DNA of 64,000 nt from Rhizobium sp. G21 (GCF_014158035.1 NZ_JACFXW010000003.1:1-64000), one strand, 5' to 3'; counted from the first letter of the stretch, positions 18,252-28,748 are shown. Numbers and translations: made by a program. Notes: generated by a model from the sequence alone, not told the origin.

Positions 18252-19061
18252 ATGGCGCAACGCCCCTATTGGAAAGGCTATCTCAAGTTGTCGCTGGTGA
18301 CCTGTGCGGTGCAGATGACGCCGGCCACCTCCGAAGAGGAGAAAGTCCGGTTCCACACACTCAATCGCAAGACCGGCAATCGCGTCCTCAGTCGATATGT
18401 CGACAGCGTCACCGGCAAGGCCGTCAAGCAAGAAGACGAAGTCAGAGGCTATGAGCGGGCCGAGGACGAATATGTCGTTCTCGAAGACGAGGAACTGGAA
18501 AATGTCGCGCTCGAAAGCGCGAGAACGCTGGACATTTCCCTGTTTGCGCCGCGCGACAGCATCGGATGGATCTGGCTCGACAAACCCTACTACCTGTCCC
18601 CCGACGCATCCATCGGGGAAGAGGCGTTTTCCGTCATTCGAGACGCCATGGCTGCGGAAAACATGGTCGGCATATCGCAATTGGTGATCGCCCGGCGCGA
18701 ACGGGCCGTCATGCTCGAGCCGCGCGGCAAGGGCATCGTCGTCTGGACCCTTCGCTATGGCGACGAGGTCCGTGGGGAGGGCGAGTATTTCAAGGACATC
18801 GGCGACGCCAGGGCCGATCCCAAGACGATGCCGCTGATGCGCAAGCTCATCAAGAAGCAGACGAAGGAATGGAGCCCCGTCATGGTCGCCGATCCGGTCC
18901 AGGAGCGGCTGCTGGACATCATCGACGCGAAGAAGAAAGCCCGAAAGAAACCCGCCAGGGGCAAGGCCAGGACGCAGCCGGCCGCCGAGCCGACCAATGT
19001 CGTCAACATCATGGACGCGCTGAAGAAATCGATCGCCGCCGAGACGCGGAGCAGGCGGTGA
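18252..19061 (+). CDS. ku: Ku protein (second paralog)
   Basis: 269 residues with the same Ku core (YWKGYLKLSLVTCAVQMTPA, FHTLNRKTGNRV, WLDKPYYLSPD) and a shorter basic tail. It follows the first Ku by 15 bases, so both come from one message. Paired Ku genes occur in rhizobia, where the paralogs can form homo- or heterodimers with different roles. The two copies here are clearly divergent, so duplication is not recent. Confidence 0.95.
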   Translation: MAQRPYWKGYLKLSLVTCAVQMTPATSEEEKVRFHTLNRKTGNRVLSRYVDSVTGKAVKQEDEVRGYERAEDEYVVLEDEELENVALESARTLDISLFAPRDSIGWIWLDKPYYLSPDASIGEEAFSVIRDAMAAENMVGISQLVIARRERAVMLEPRGKGIVVWTLRYGDEVRGEGEYFKDIGDARADPKTMPLMRKLIKKQTKEWSPVMVADPVQERLLDIIDAKKKARKKPARGKARTQPAAEPTNVVNIMDALKKSIAAETRSRR

Positions 19062-19084
19062 GCGGCGGCTTGCCGGCTGCCGCC

Positions 19085-19636
19085 TCAGCTTTCCTCGACG
19101 CGCTCCAATTCGAAGAAATAGAAAAGATTTTCGTCGGCCACCATCATCGCTCCCATGATCCTGCGGTCGTCGATGCGTCTGAAGTGATCCGTGATCGGCT
19201 GCCGGTCATAGATCATGGCGGCACTTTCGACGCCGTGGAACGTCCGGATACCGATGTCAGCGACCGGCCCTCTCGCCCGAAGCCGACCCTGCAGATAGGA
19301 AAACAGATTATATGCCATGCGTGTCCGGCCCAACGCCTGCAAGCGCATAGCCAGATGCAGCGGGATCCATTTGGGATCGACGGCGACCAGGCGCCGATCG
19401 CCGGCGCGAAACAACAGGGCGTCGGCCCGCATATCTGGTCGGAACCGCTTGCCGAACCAGCCGAGATTTTCAAGCACCCCATCCAGCGGATGACCGGCGG
19501 CGATGCCGCGACCTGCCCAGAGACCGATGAGATCCCGGCGCGCGACAGCGTCCAACTTTCGAAATTCTTCCAACCGCCTTTGCTGGTCTGGCATGTAAAC
19601 ATCCCCCGCAACGCCGTGACAACTCATTGCCGGCAT
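19085..19636 (-). CDS. GXWXG / DUF4334 domain protein
   Basis: Up to 183 residues. The motif LIGLWAGRGIAAGHPLDGVLENLGWFGKRF (written here as two adjoining parts: LIGLWAGRGIAAGHP and LDGVLENLGWFGKRF) is the GXWXG signature, and the C-terminal MIYDRQPITDHFRRID matches DUF4334. The role of the family is unknown. Start is uncertain: ATGs at 19636, 19627 and 19594 are all in frame; the one at 19627 has AGGA at reasonable spacing. It sits between the Ku pair and LigD, convergent with Ku and downstream of LigD on the same strand, so it may be an accessory hitch-hiker in the repair locus. Confidence 0.75.
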   Translation of the reverse strand: MPAMSCHGVAGDVYMPDQQRRLEEFRKLDAVARRDLIGLWAGRGIAAGHPLDGVLENLGWFGKRFRPDMRADALLFRAGDRRLVAVDPKWIPLHLAMRLQALGRTRMAYNLFSYLQGRLRARGPVADIGIRTFHGVESAAMIYDRQPITDHFRRIDDRRIMGAMMVADENLFYFFELERVEES

Positions 19637-19649
19637 TTCCTGTAAAGCG

Positions 19650-22286
19650 TCACCCGGCGTCTTTCATCTTGGCGAGACGTCTGATCGCCTGTTCGAGCGA
19701 ACGTTCAGCGTCCGGATAATCCTGCCATGCTGATGTTTTTCCATCAACTTGGGGACGGTGCGGATGGTGAAACGCTTCGGATCGAGGGCTGATGTGACCT
19801 GCGTCCAGGAAAGCGGCATGGATACGGTGGCGCCCGACCTTGCTCGTGGCGACAAAGGCGCAACCGCCGTGGCCATACGGTCGTTGCGGAGATAATCGAG
19901 AAAGATCCTGCCTTGGCGCAGACTCTTGGTCATCTTGATCAGGTAGCGATCGGGGTTGTCGCGCGCCATTCTCTCCGAAAGGTCATGGGCGAAAGCCTTG
20001 GCGACATCCCATGTCAGGGACTTGCGCCTTTCCGCGGCGAGCGGAACGACCACATGCAACCCCTTGCCGCCGGTCGTCTTGCAGAAGCCGATCAGGCCGA
20101 GATCGTCCAGTCGATCGCGCAATTCGCGGGCGGCCTCGACCACCTTGCTGAAAGGGACATCGGGACCCGGGTCCAGATCGAACACCAGACGACCGGGTAT
20201 CTCCGGTTCGCCCGGCCGGCAATTCCAGGGATGCAGTTCCAGCCCGCCGATCTGCGCGATCGCCGCCAGGCCTTCGATCCGGTCGACCTGCAGATATGGT
20301 TTCCTGTCGCCTGCGACCTTTACCAATTCGACGAGGTTGGAGGTCCCGGACATCGCATGGCGCTGAAAGAACTGCTCGCCGCCGATGCCGTCGGGCGCGC
20401 GAATGATGGAACAGGGCCGCCCCCGGATATGGTCGAGGAGCCAGGCACCGACGCTTTCGAGATAGCGCGCCAGATCTTCCTTGGCGACGGGCTCGCCATC
20501 CCCCGCATCCGGCCACAGGGCTTTGTCCGGATTGGAGATCAAGACGCCCATGACCTCTGCTTTCGCGCCCTTGCGTCGGGCGGGTCTGGTATCGGCTGTC
20601 GTCTCCAGTTCGGGGGTTTCACCTGCGCCGGCGCCGCCGGCTCATCGGCCCGCGCCTCCTGCGCAGGTTTGTCGTCGCGGAGGCCCTTGAACGCCGCCTG
20701 CCGGACGAGCCCGTCGGTTGTCCATCCTTCGAATTCGATTTCGGCGACGAGTTCGGGCTTCAGCCACACCACCTCGGCCTGCTGCTTCGGCGCGCCCACT
20801 CCGGTGAATGGCGATCTATCCGCCTCCATCGCCTTCAGTCTCGGCATGAGCATCTCGACCATGCGAGCGCCGTAGCCGGTTCCGACGCGACCGACATAGA
20901 TGAACTGCTCTCCGCGATGCAACCCGACGAGGAGGGATCGGAATTTGCCATTGGTCTTGGCGTAGCCGCCGATCACCGCCTCATGCCCCGACCGGCACTT
21001 CGATTTCACCCAGGCGTCGCTGCGTCCGGAGTGATAGGGCGCGTCGTTCTGCTTGGAAATGACCCCCTCCAGATTGAGCTTGCAGGCGGATCGAAGCACG
21101 GCGTCTCCGCCCGTCTCGAAATGCTCGACATAGCGGATCGCGGGAGTATCGACTGCATCGGCGAGGCGTTTTTGCAGGCGCTCCTTTCGCTCCATCAGAG
21201 GCAGAGCTCGCAAATCTTCCGCTCCGTCGAAGAGAAAATCGAAGGCGAAATAGACCAGGCCGCCGCTGTCGCCGTCCGACAACGCCGCTTGCAAAGCCCC
21301 GAAATCAGGCGCGCCGCGCTCGTCGAGCGCACAGATCTCGCCGTCGATGATGCAATCCGGAAGATCCGCGGCGAGGCGGGCGATGTCCGCGAACTTCGAG
21401 GTCCAGTCGAGGCCTTTGCGCGTCTTGAGCGTGACGGCGCCGGCTTCGACCCGCATCTGAATTCGGTAACCGTCGAACTTGATTTCATGCAGCCAGTTCT
21501 TTCCCGTCGGCGGGCGTGTGAGACGTCCGCATAGCTGCGGCGCGATGAACTGTGGAACGGTCTTCGACGTCGGCGTTCCATTCTTACGAACTTTTTTCCT
21601 TCGTTTTTCCGCCGCCAGGCCTTGTGCGCTGTCCCACATCGCATCCGCAGCGACATCCGCCTTGGCGGTCATGAAGGGCGCGGCCTGCGGCCCCGGCCTT
21701 CGGCGATTTCCTCCATGCTACGGCCAGAGGCGACGGATGTGGCGTTTTCATCCAGGATCCTGGCGCCGTCTGTTGTAACCGCATGGTCGTCGCGATGCTT
21801 GATCAGGAGCCAGTTGGTTCTCTTGCCACTTTCGCGATCCCGGCGCATCCGCGCCAGGACGAAGCCGCCGCGCAGCCGCTTGCCCTGAAGCGTGAACTTG
21901 AAATCGCCTTTCGCCAAGGCTTCTTCGGGCGACAGGCCGCCCTCGGGCCGCCAGTAACCGCGATCCCACAGCATCACCGTGCCGCCGCCATACTGGCCCT
22001 TGGCGATCGTTCCTTCGAAATCGCCGTAATCGAGCGGGTGATCCTCGACCTCCACCGCAAGACGCTTGTCGTGCGGGTCGAGCGAGGGGCCGCGGGTGAC
22101 GGCCCAGCTCTTGAAGACGCCGTCGAGCTCGAGCCGCAGGTCGTAGTGAAGTCTTGTGGCGTCATGTTTCTGGATCACGAAGCGCAGCCGTTTGGATGGC
22201 TTGACGGATGCCTCGCCCTTGGGCTCGCGCGTCTTTTCGAAATCGCGCTTGCTTCGATAGGTCGAAAGCCTATCGGCCATCGTCAT
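19650..22286 (-). CDS. ligD: ATP-dependent DNA ligase D, phosphoesterase-ligase-polymerase (three frameshifts)
   Basis: Reads as three adjoining frames but is one gene of about 879 residues once single-base losses near 21674, 20630 and 19736 are repaired. Domain order: 3'-phosphoesterase (RFVIQKHDATRLHYDLRLEL, then WAVTRGPSLDP), ATP-dependent ligase (EIKFDGYRIQ holds the adenylated lysine; EGVISK follows), and primase-like polymerase (SNPDKALWP, then VFDLDPGPDV with the catalytic aspartates). The third repair replaces a nonsense tail by TSAWQDYPDAERSLEQAIRR, a normal LigD ending. With the adjacent Ku proteins it carries out end processing, gap filling and sealing in non-homologous end joining. 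The start overlaps the small upstream gene (ATGA). Confidence 0.93.
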
Positions 22287-22591
22287 TGATCCGACAGTTC
22301 GACCGCGCCCGCTTCCTCGAAGCTACGCCGCACGGCGGCGAGCTGTTCCGGCGCGATGTCCGCCGACACTTCGATGTCGCCGCGGAGCGGCGCATCGCGC
22401 CTTGCCCCGTCCGCATGGGATGCGTCCCCTCCCGAGGGCGCTGATCCCGCGCTGTTCCGATCGCTCACGGGTTGGATGAACACATCGGGCCGCGATACGC
22501 CATATTGTTGCACGAGGCGTTCGACGGCGAGTTCGGCCGCCTCGCGCGTTTTGAAAGTGGCTTGGATTGTCGTCGTGCTGTCGTCGGCCAT
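22283..22591 (-). CDS. Small protein translationally coupled to LigD
   Basis: 102 residues, no recognised domain. The N-terminus TIQATFKTREAAELAVERLVQQYG has the alternating pattern of a ferredoxin-like alpha/beta unit, followed by a polar linker and SADIAPEQLAAVRRSFEEAG. The ATG at 22591 is preceded by AGGAG at 8 bases; an upstream in-frame ATG is less well placed. Its stop overlaps the LigD start (ATGA), so the two are translated together. A link to end joining is an inference from this coupling. Confidence 0.75.
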   Translation of the reverse strand: MADDSTTTIQATFKTREAAELAVERLVQQYGVSRPDVFIQPVSDRNSAGSAPSGGDASHADGARRDAPLRGDIEVSADIAPEQLAAVRRSFEEAGAVELSDQ

Positions 22592-22764
22592 CGGAACGCT
22601 CCTGATCATGAGGGATACAGGCGGTAAACGTATCCGGCGGACAGTGGTTGCCGTCGGAAATGCCCGTCTTCGATCCAGATCATTCCGATGACGAGATCGG
22701 AAAGCCAGGCCCTTGCTCTTCCGGACGTTGACGCATGAGCCGCAGCGCCGATCTGCTGTTGTCG

Positions 22765-23850
22765 TCAGTTGACCCGACGGCCGAACAGGCGGTCTATCGG
22801 CATTTGGAAGATGAAGTAGGGATTGATGGGCGGCAGGGCCGTCGCATCGTTCAGGCGGCGCGTTTGCTCAGCCGAGATCGCGACGTCCAGCGCCCCGATA
22901 TTGTGTTGCAACTGCTCGACGCGGCTTGCGCCGACCAGAACGGAGGATACGCCTTTGCGTTCCACGACCCACTTCAGCGCGACTTCGGCGGGGCTTCGAC
23001 CAATTTCGGATGCGACCTCTTTCAGCACATCGACCACGCCGAAATTTCGTTCCGTGAACAGCATGCCGCCAAAGGGATTGTCGCCGTTCAACCGACCGTC
23101 GCCGCCTTCACCTCGCCCATCGCTCGCTTTATCGGGAAGCGCTGGCGCGAGACCCGCGTCATTCAGTTTTTCGCGACTGTATTTGCCCGTGAGCAGGCCG
23201 GCGGCAAGCGGGCTCCACGGGGCCATGCCCAGGCCGAATTCTTCGCCGAGCGGGAGGATTTCCAGCTCCACCCCGCGATCGATCAGGGAATAGGCGTATT
23301 GCAGACCGATCGGCTTCGGCAGTCCATGCGCATCGGCCAAAGTGGCGATTTTCGCCACATACCAGGATGGCGTGTTGGAGAAGCCGTAATGGAGGATCTT
23401 GCCGGCACGGACGGCGTCGACCAGCGTTTGGAGCACTTCCTCGCAAGGCGTCGTCCGATCCCAGACATGCACCCAATACATGTCGATATATTCGGTCCTC
23501 AGCTGACGAAGTGACGTTTCGAGCGCCAGGCGGAAATTCTTGGCTCCATTTCCGCTCCAGAGCGGGGTTGGCCCGCCCCGCGAGAACCCGCTTTTCGTAG
23601 CCACGACGAGGCGATCGCGGTTGCCGGCGTCGGCCATGAATTCTCCGATCATCTCCTCGCTGGCGCCGCCGGAATAGATGTCCGCGGTGTCGATGAAGTT
23701 GCCGCCACCGGAAATGTAAGCATCGAAGAGCGCATGCGCGGTCTTCTGATCGGCGCCCCAGCGACCGGCGCCGAAGGTCATCGTTCCGAGGGCGAGCGGG
23801 CTGACGATCAGCCCTGATCTTCCGAGCGTTCTGTAATGGGTGAGATCCAT
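22765..23850 (-). CDS. Aldo/keto reductase
   Basis: 361 residues. The AKR barrel shows LALGTMTFGAGRWG, the catalytic DTADIYSGGASEE (Asp and Tyr), the lysine of VVATKSGFS, and YIDMYWVHVWDRTTP carrying the histidine. The C-terminal cofactor region EVALKWVVERKGVSSVLVGA fits NADPH binding. The start at 23850 is favoured by GGAG 7 bases upstream. It is divergent from a LysR gene about 100 bases away, its probable regulator. Substrate unknown. Confidence 0.92.
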   Translation of the reverse strand: MDLTHYRTLGRSGLIVSPLALGTMTFGAGRWGADQKTAHALFDAYISGGGNFIDTADIYSGGASEEMIGEFMADAGNRDRLVVATKSGFSRGGPTPLWSGNGAKNFRLALETSLRQLRTEYIDMYWVHVWDRTTPCEEVLQTLVDAVRAGKILHYGFSNTPSWYVAKIATLADAHGLPKPIGLQYAYSLIDRGVELEILPLGEEFGLGMAPWSPLAAGLLTGKYSREKLNDAGLAPALPDKASDGRGEGGDGRLNGDNPFGGMLFTERNFGVVDVLKEVASEIGRSPAEVALKWVVERKGVSSVLVGASRVEQLQHNIGALDVAISAEQTRRLNDATALPPINPYFIFQMPIDRLFGRRVN

Positions 23851-23950
23851 GATCATTCTCCGATCCTGCTGCGATATCCCGTATCTATCCTGTCGCCGCA
23901 TCTCCGATTAGATCTTGCCGATCGCGTGGGTTTGTGAATTATTTGCAGCA

Positions 23951-24837
23951 ATGACACGCGGTGAATTCAATGATCTCCTGGCTTTCGCCGCGGTTGCGCG
24001 GGAACGCAGCTTCACGCGCGCCGCAGCCGTGCTCGGCATCTCCCCGTCAGCGCTCAGCCATGCGATGAAAAGCCTCGAAGAGCGCCTGGACGTACGACTT
24101 CTTGCCAGGACGACCCGCAGCGTATCGCCCACGGAGGCTGGAGAAAGGCTGCTCCGATCGTTGAACCCCGCCATGGCCGAGATACGCGAAGGCTTGGATG
24201 CTCTTGCCGAATGGCGCGGCGAACCGGCAGGCGCGCTGCGCATCACCACGTTCGCCTATGCCGCGGAGCTGGTGTTGGCGCCTAGGCTTCCGGCCTTTTG
24301 CTGTCCCACCCGCAGGTGCGCGTCGAAGTCAATGTGGACGACGGGCTGGCCGATATCGTCGCGGCAGGTTTCCATGCCGGCATACGGCTCGGCGACACTG
24401 TCGAAAAGGACATGGTGGCTGTGCGCCTGGGTCCGCCCTTGACGTCGGCAATCGTCGGAACACCCGATTATTTCGAGCGCCGACCGGCGCCGCGCGCGCC
24501 TGAAGACATCAGCGCGCATGACTGCATAGGCTACCGCCTGAGTACGTCGGGAGGCCTTCTGCCGTGGGAGTTCGAGAAAGACGGCAAGAAGGTCAGCATT
24601 CGGCCCAGATGTGTTTTCGTCGCCAATGACGGCGGGCTTGCAGCGGCGGCGGTGCGCGCCGGCGTGGGACTGGGATACCTGATGGAGCAGGACGTTTCAA
24701 CGGATATCGCGGCCGGGCGGCTGGTTCAGGTGCTGGCCGACTGGTGTCAGCCATTCGCGGGTTTTCACCTCTACCACCCGGGCAGGCGTCAATCTCCGCC
24801 GGCGCTCAAGGCGCTGATCGCCGCGCTGAGAGCGTGA
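23951..24837 (+). CDS. LysR-family transcriptional regulator (frameshifted)
   Basis: About 295 residues after repair. The HTH reads FAAVARERSFTRAAAVLG followed by ISPSALSHAMKSLEERLDVRLL. The frame breaks near 24296 in a T run; one more T gives LPAFLLSHPQVRVEVNVDDG and continues through DIVAAGFHAGIRLGD to a full-length effector domain. It is divergent from the aldo/keto reductase. Confidence 0.88.
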
Positions 24838-24897
24838 TTGACGACCAGACTCGATCACCTTGATTCCCTCGGGCGTCGCGCTGGTCGTCATCGCAAT

Positions 24898-25269
24898 TCA
24901 ATCCAGGCTGTGAAGCTGCTTCAGCGGCTGCAGGACGATATCGGAGATCGCGGCGATCCCGACTTGAAAGACTTTCTGATAGTCCGGATCCGCGATCATA
25001 TCCTGAAACGCCGACCGACGCGGATATTGCACCAGCATGACGGCGTCCCATCCTTCCAGGTCTCCCGCCGTGAGGGCCGGCAGACCCTTTCCTCGGAAGA
25101 GGATCCTCGCCCCGAATCGCGCGAGGATCGGCTCGGCCAACTTCAAATATTCCAGATGCCTTTCCCGCCCGCCGTCGGGATGGAATTGCAGGAGATTCAG
25201 CATGACGACTGCGGAATCGTCTGGTTCGGCAAAAAAATGATCGAGGGCGGTGGGCGACAATGAAACCAT
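24898..25269 (-). CDS. DUF1330-like small protein
   Basis: 123 residues with the dimeric alpha/beta-barrel pattern of DUF1330-type proteins: VVMLNLLQFHPDGGRERHLE, then AVMLVQYPRRSAFQDMIADP. Function is unknown. The start at 25269 gives MVSLSPTALDHFF. It lies downstream of the WYL-domain regulator on the same strand and is probably its target or operon partner. Confidence 0.78.
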   Translation of the reverse strand: MVSLSPTALDHFFAEPDDSAVVMLNLLQFHPDGGRERHLEYLKLAEPILARFGARILFRGKGLPALTAGDLEGWDAVMLVQYPRRSAFQDMIADPDYQKVFQVGIAAISDIVLQPLKQLHSLD

Positions 25270-25343
25270 CTGATTATCCCTTGGCTTGACGCGTGAGTTG
25301 CGTGCGACAGCCGGTCGATAGCATCGTCGCCTGTCAGAAACTG

Positions 25344-26033
25344 TCAGGAACGCCAATCCCGATCCTGTTGTCGCCAACGCTCCATGATGACGTGGCGTCG
25401 TCCGGGATATCGCTCCTCCAAGACCGCGCAAGCGCGAAATCGATCCAGCCGAAAGTGACGGAAGGCCGATCGCTGTTCGCACCAGGCCGCCAGTACGCGG
25501 ACACCGTCGAAATAAACGATCGCAACCGGCCAAATTGTTCGGTCCGAAAACGCGCCCTGCGCGTCTTCATAGATGATCGCCACCTTTCTCTGCCGACGGA
25601 TGGCGTCTCGCAATTGCGCCGCGTCAGCGGGATCGCTGGTTCCGGACAAGGGAGCGGCGGTCAGGAGCGCGGGCGGCTCCTGGCCTGTCACGAGACCATC
25701 TTTTCGAGCGGACTGAATTTTTGCCAAAGCGCTTTCGCTGCTTCGGGCGAGAGCTGGGTCCGCGCGCTGTTGCACCCATCCCAAACCGAGCGCGATCGCG
25801 TCCAGTTCGTCCGGCGAAAAGGCGAATTCGGGGAGGAAGAAGCCCTGCCTCAAACAGTAGCCGACGCCGGCCTGGCCATCGATCGGCGCTCCCAGCAAAC
25901 GAAGCGTATCGATGTCCCGGTACAAGCTCCGTTCCGAGATCCCCAATTCACCGGCGAGAAACGTCGCCGTGACCGGCGTTCTGCGTCCCCTGAGCAGGCT
26001 TATCAATTCGAACAGCCGACCCGTTCTCGACAT
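25344..26033 (-). CDS. HTH/WYL-domain transcriptional regulator (YafY type)
   Basis: 229 residues. An N-terminal DeoR-like HTH (ATFLAGELGISERSLYRDID, then TLRLLGAPIDGQAGVGY) is followed by a WYL-type sensing domain (RKVAIIYEDAQGAFSDRTI, then WPVAIVYFDGVRVLAAWCE). Such regulators commonly control one nearby gene; the DUF1330-like gene lies 74 bases downstream. The C-terminus MERWRQQDRDWRS is typical of the subgroup, so length is complete. Confidence 0.87.
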   Translation of the reverse strand: MSRTGRLFELISLLRGRRTPVTATFLAGELGISERSLYRDIDTLRLLGAPIDGQAGVGYCLRQGFFLPEFAFSPDELDAIALGLGWVQQRADPALARSSESALAKIQSARKDGLVTGQEPPALLTAAPLSGTSDPADAAQLRDAIRRQRKVAIIYEDAQGAFSDRTIWPVAIVYFDGVRVLAAWCEQRSAFRHFRLDRFRACAVLEERYPGRRHVIMERWRQQDRDWRS

Positions 26034-26198
26034 CGATCAATCCAAGTTCGCGTTCTGGCCGTGACGAAACGTCAACCAGCCGTCGTGAATGTCATGGCGA
26101 CCGATTGAATTATCAAGAGGCGGCAAGACATTGGCCTCACCGTGAGCGTTACCCGAAACGCCGCCGCATATCGCGCAGCGGCGTCCCGGCGCCGTAAT

Positions 26199-26954
26199 TC
26201 AGATGGTCTGTCCGCCGGAGACTTCGATCCGCTGCGCGGTGATCCAGCGGTTGTCGGGACCCAGAAGGCTCGCGACCATGGGGCCGATATCATCGGGGAC
26301 GCCCACGCGACCGAGTGCGGTCATTCCGGCGAACTGTGTGTTGAGATCGGGCATGTCGCGAACGGCCCCGCCGAGAAAATCTGTTTCGATCGCGCCCGGC
26401 GCCACCGTGTTGGCGGTAATGCCGCGGGCCGCGAGTTCCTTGGCCATGTATATGGTCAGGATTTCGACGGCTCCCTTGGCGGCGGAGTAAGCGGAGAAAC
26501 CCGCGGCCGAGACCCGGGTGAGGCCCGATGAGAAATTGACGATCCTGCCGCCGTCGGCCAACAGCGGCAACAGCGCCTGGGTGAGGAAGAAAACGCCCTT
26601 CACATGAGTGTCGAAAAGAGCGTCGAACTGAGCCTCGGTAGTCTCGGCAAAGCTCGCCATTTCGCCCTGGCCGGCATTGTTGATCAGATGGTCGAACGTG
26701 TCGCGGCCCCAGGTGGACGACAGAGCCTGGCGAACATTGTCCTTAAACGCCCTGAACGAGGCGACGTCGGCGACGTCCAGCTGAAGCGCGACGGCCTTGC
26801 GCCCGAGAGCTTCGATCTCGGCCACGACGGCTTGCGCGTCCGCAGCGCCGCTACGGTAGGTCAGGATCACGTCGCCGCCATGACGGGCGATGCTGACCGC
26901 GGTGTTGCGGCCGAGGCCACGGCTTCCGCCGGTGACGATGGAAACTGTATTCAT
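26199..26954 (-). CDS. Short-chain dehydrogenase/reductase
   Basis: 251 residues, classical SDR. Cofactor motif TGGSRGLGRNTA, NNAG in LINNAGQGEMA, catalytic serine in VNFSSGLTR and YSAAK as the YxxxK pair. The end ITAQRIEVSGGQTI is standard for FabG-like SDRs. Arg and Ser after the glycine motif and TYRSG after beta-2 suggest NADP(H). It is divergent from the AraC gene at 27318, about 360 bases away. Substrate unknown. Confidence 0.92.
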   Translation of the reverse strand: MNTVSIVTGGSRGLGRNTAVSIARHGGDVILTYRSGAADAQAVVAEIEALGRKAVALQLDVADVASFRAFKDNVRQALSSTWGRDTFDHLINNAGQGEMASFAETTEAQFDALFDTHVKGVFFLTQALLPLLADGGRIVNFSSGLTRVSAAGFSAYSAAKGAVEILTIYMAKELAARGITANTVAPGAIETDFLGGAVRDMPDLNTQFAGMTALGRVGVPDDIGPMVASLLGPDNRWITAQRIEVSGGQTI

Positions 26955-27317
26955 GTCTGGTGTCCTTCAATCCGTTTGTTGGTGACCGGGATGTCATGAC
27001 ATGGCGCTCGGCGCGACGGTTGCCGGATCCTCGGCGGTTTTTGCCTGATTCTCCAATTCGATCCATGAGCCTGCCGGATGAGCACGTCGATCCGCAAGGC
27101 AGAGCCGACGTGATAAGCTGGGACGTCGATGAACGCCGGCGGGATCGGTGCGGCGGGTCACATCCGCAAGACCGATCGCCGCCGCCGCCGAGGCTGCAGC
27201 CGAGCCCGATCATCGTTGCCTTGGACCGTGCTTCTTTGCCTAATTCGCCGAGTGGGGTTGCGGTCAGACGCCGACCGGCTTTAAGATGTGCGCCTGCCAT
27301 GATTGGAGCGCACCACA
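26955..27317. other. Divergent intergenic region, no gene recognised
   Basis: A 363-base gap between the SDR (minus) and AraC (plus) starts. It holds a GC-rich stretch of repeated GCC triplets around 27178-27193 but no convincing gene in any frame. It should carry the control sites of both flanking genes; a clear palindrome was not found. Confidence 0.4.
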
Positions 27318-28208
27318 ATGAACAGCACTCTGCTCGACTGCGTGCGCCGTTTCGCTGACGCCCAGGCCGACGCATACGGCGTTGCGCGCACGCCGATCGC
27401 CGGGCTTTTCGCCATACGGGCGACGTCGCCGAGCGAAATGCAATATGCGATCTCCAAGCCTCTCGTGGCGCTCGTGCTTCAGGGCGGCAAGCGCGTGACG
27501 GCGGGCAACGCGACCTTCGATTTCGGCGCCGGAGACTCCTGTTGATTGCCGCCGACGTCCCCAATGTCAGCCAGATCACGCAGGCCACCGTCGGCGTTCC
27601 CTATTATTCGCTGGTTTTCGATATCGATCCGGCGGTGACGCAATCGCTTGTGGTGGACATCGGCATCGCCCAGGCGGAAGCCGGCGTTCCCATCCGTGTC
27701 GATCCGACCGAAACGGAAGTCGCCGATACCGCTTTGCGGCTGATGCGCCTTCTTGATCGCCCGGCGTCGATCCCGGTCCTGCAACACCAGCTGATCCGCG
27801 AACTGCATTATTGGCTGCTGACGGGCGCCACGGCGCCGGCATTCGTGCGCTGGGCCTAACCGCCAGCCATGCCAGCCGGATCGGGCGCGCCGTCGCGCTC
27901 ATCAGACGCGACTATTCTCGGAGCCTGTCGGTGGATAGGTTGGCCGAAGTCGCCGGTATGAGCCTTTCTTCCTTCCACTTCCATTTTCGCGCGGTCACAT
28001 CGCTGTCCCCCTGCAGTTTCAGAAGCAGTTGCGCCTGATCGAGGCGAGACGGATCATGATGTCCGAAGGAGCGCCGATCAGCAACGCGGCTTACGCGGTT
28101 GGCTACGAGAGCGTTCCCCAGTTCACGCGCGAATATGGTCGCTTGTTCGGGAAATCACCCGCACGGGATGTGCGGCAGAGTTTCGGCAAGGTTCACGTCG
28201 CGGCATGA
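27318..28208 (+). CDS. AraC-family transcriptional regulator (three frameshifts)
   Basis: About 297 residues after repairing losses near 27538, 27823 and 28007, each in a C or G run. The N-terminal AraC-type cupin-like region (TPIAGLFAIRATSPSEMQYA, then LVLQGGKRVTAG) fits the PF06719-type subgroup. The C-terminal double HTH is rebuilt as SVDRLAEVAGMSLSSFHFHF and ISNAAYAVGYESVPQFTREY. Divergent from the SDR, its likely target. Three breaks in one gene could also mean true decay, but every break is repaired by a single base and no residue of the HTH is lost. Confidence 0.82.
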
Positions 28209-28748
28209 AACGGTCGATGTGACGAGGGTCGACGGCTTCTTTGTTCTGGTCCGACACGGACAAAGAAGGCGCTCTTCAAGGCGTGGAAGCGCAGATAGGG
28301 ATTGTCGACCCGGTCGGTTCGATGGTTCTGGTCCCCTGATTCATCGTTCTGACCCGACCAAGGCAGGCGCTAATGACATTTGCGCCATGCGCGTCCCATC
28401 GCGGGGTGAAAAATTGCGTTTTGCAAAGAAAACTGCGCTGCAGATAGATAGATCCCCTTCCTAGTATCCTTCGATCTCGCCTAGAATAACGACATATACA
28501 TAAAGTATCATAGAGTTTCAAATTCGCATATATGCGCGTATATCTAATTGAATATAACTCTAATTTGATGTTATGTGAATGTTAGCGATGTCCGACGGTG
28601 CATTATTTCTCATTATGCTGAGTTTTTGATAGGTTTTTGTTTGAAAATACAACCTTACAATTTCCGAGAGGCGATTTAATCAATGAGAGATGAGAATTCT
28701 AATTTCATTTATAAATTGAAGACGCCTGACTGAGACGGCAAATTAGCT
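28209..28748. other. Intergenic region with hairpin and AT-rich island
   Basis: No gene is seen. At 28236-28268 there is an inverted repeat with arms CTTCTTTGT / ACAAAGAAG and an inner TCCG / CGGA, 28 bases after the AraC stop; it may act as a terminator though no T run follows. From about 28440 to 28740 the base composition drops sharply to AT-rich with many TATA-like steps, very unlike the rest of the window. This looks like the promoter/regulatory region of the next AraC gene or a trace of foreign DNA. Confidence 0.45.

Noticed and set aside
27170..27200. Short GCC-repeat tract as a CRISPR or tandem-repeat element
   Set aside because: Only a few imperfect triplets with no spacer structure; common in GC-rich spacers.
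28209..28440. Possible insertion-sequence remnant after the AraC gene
   Set aside because: One inverted repeat is present, but there is no transposase fragment, second end or target duplication.
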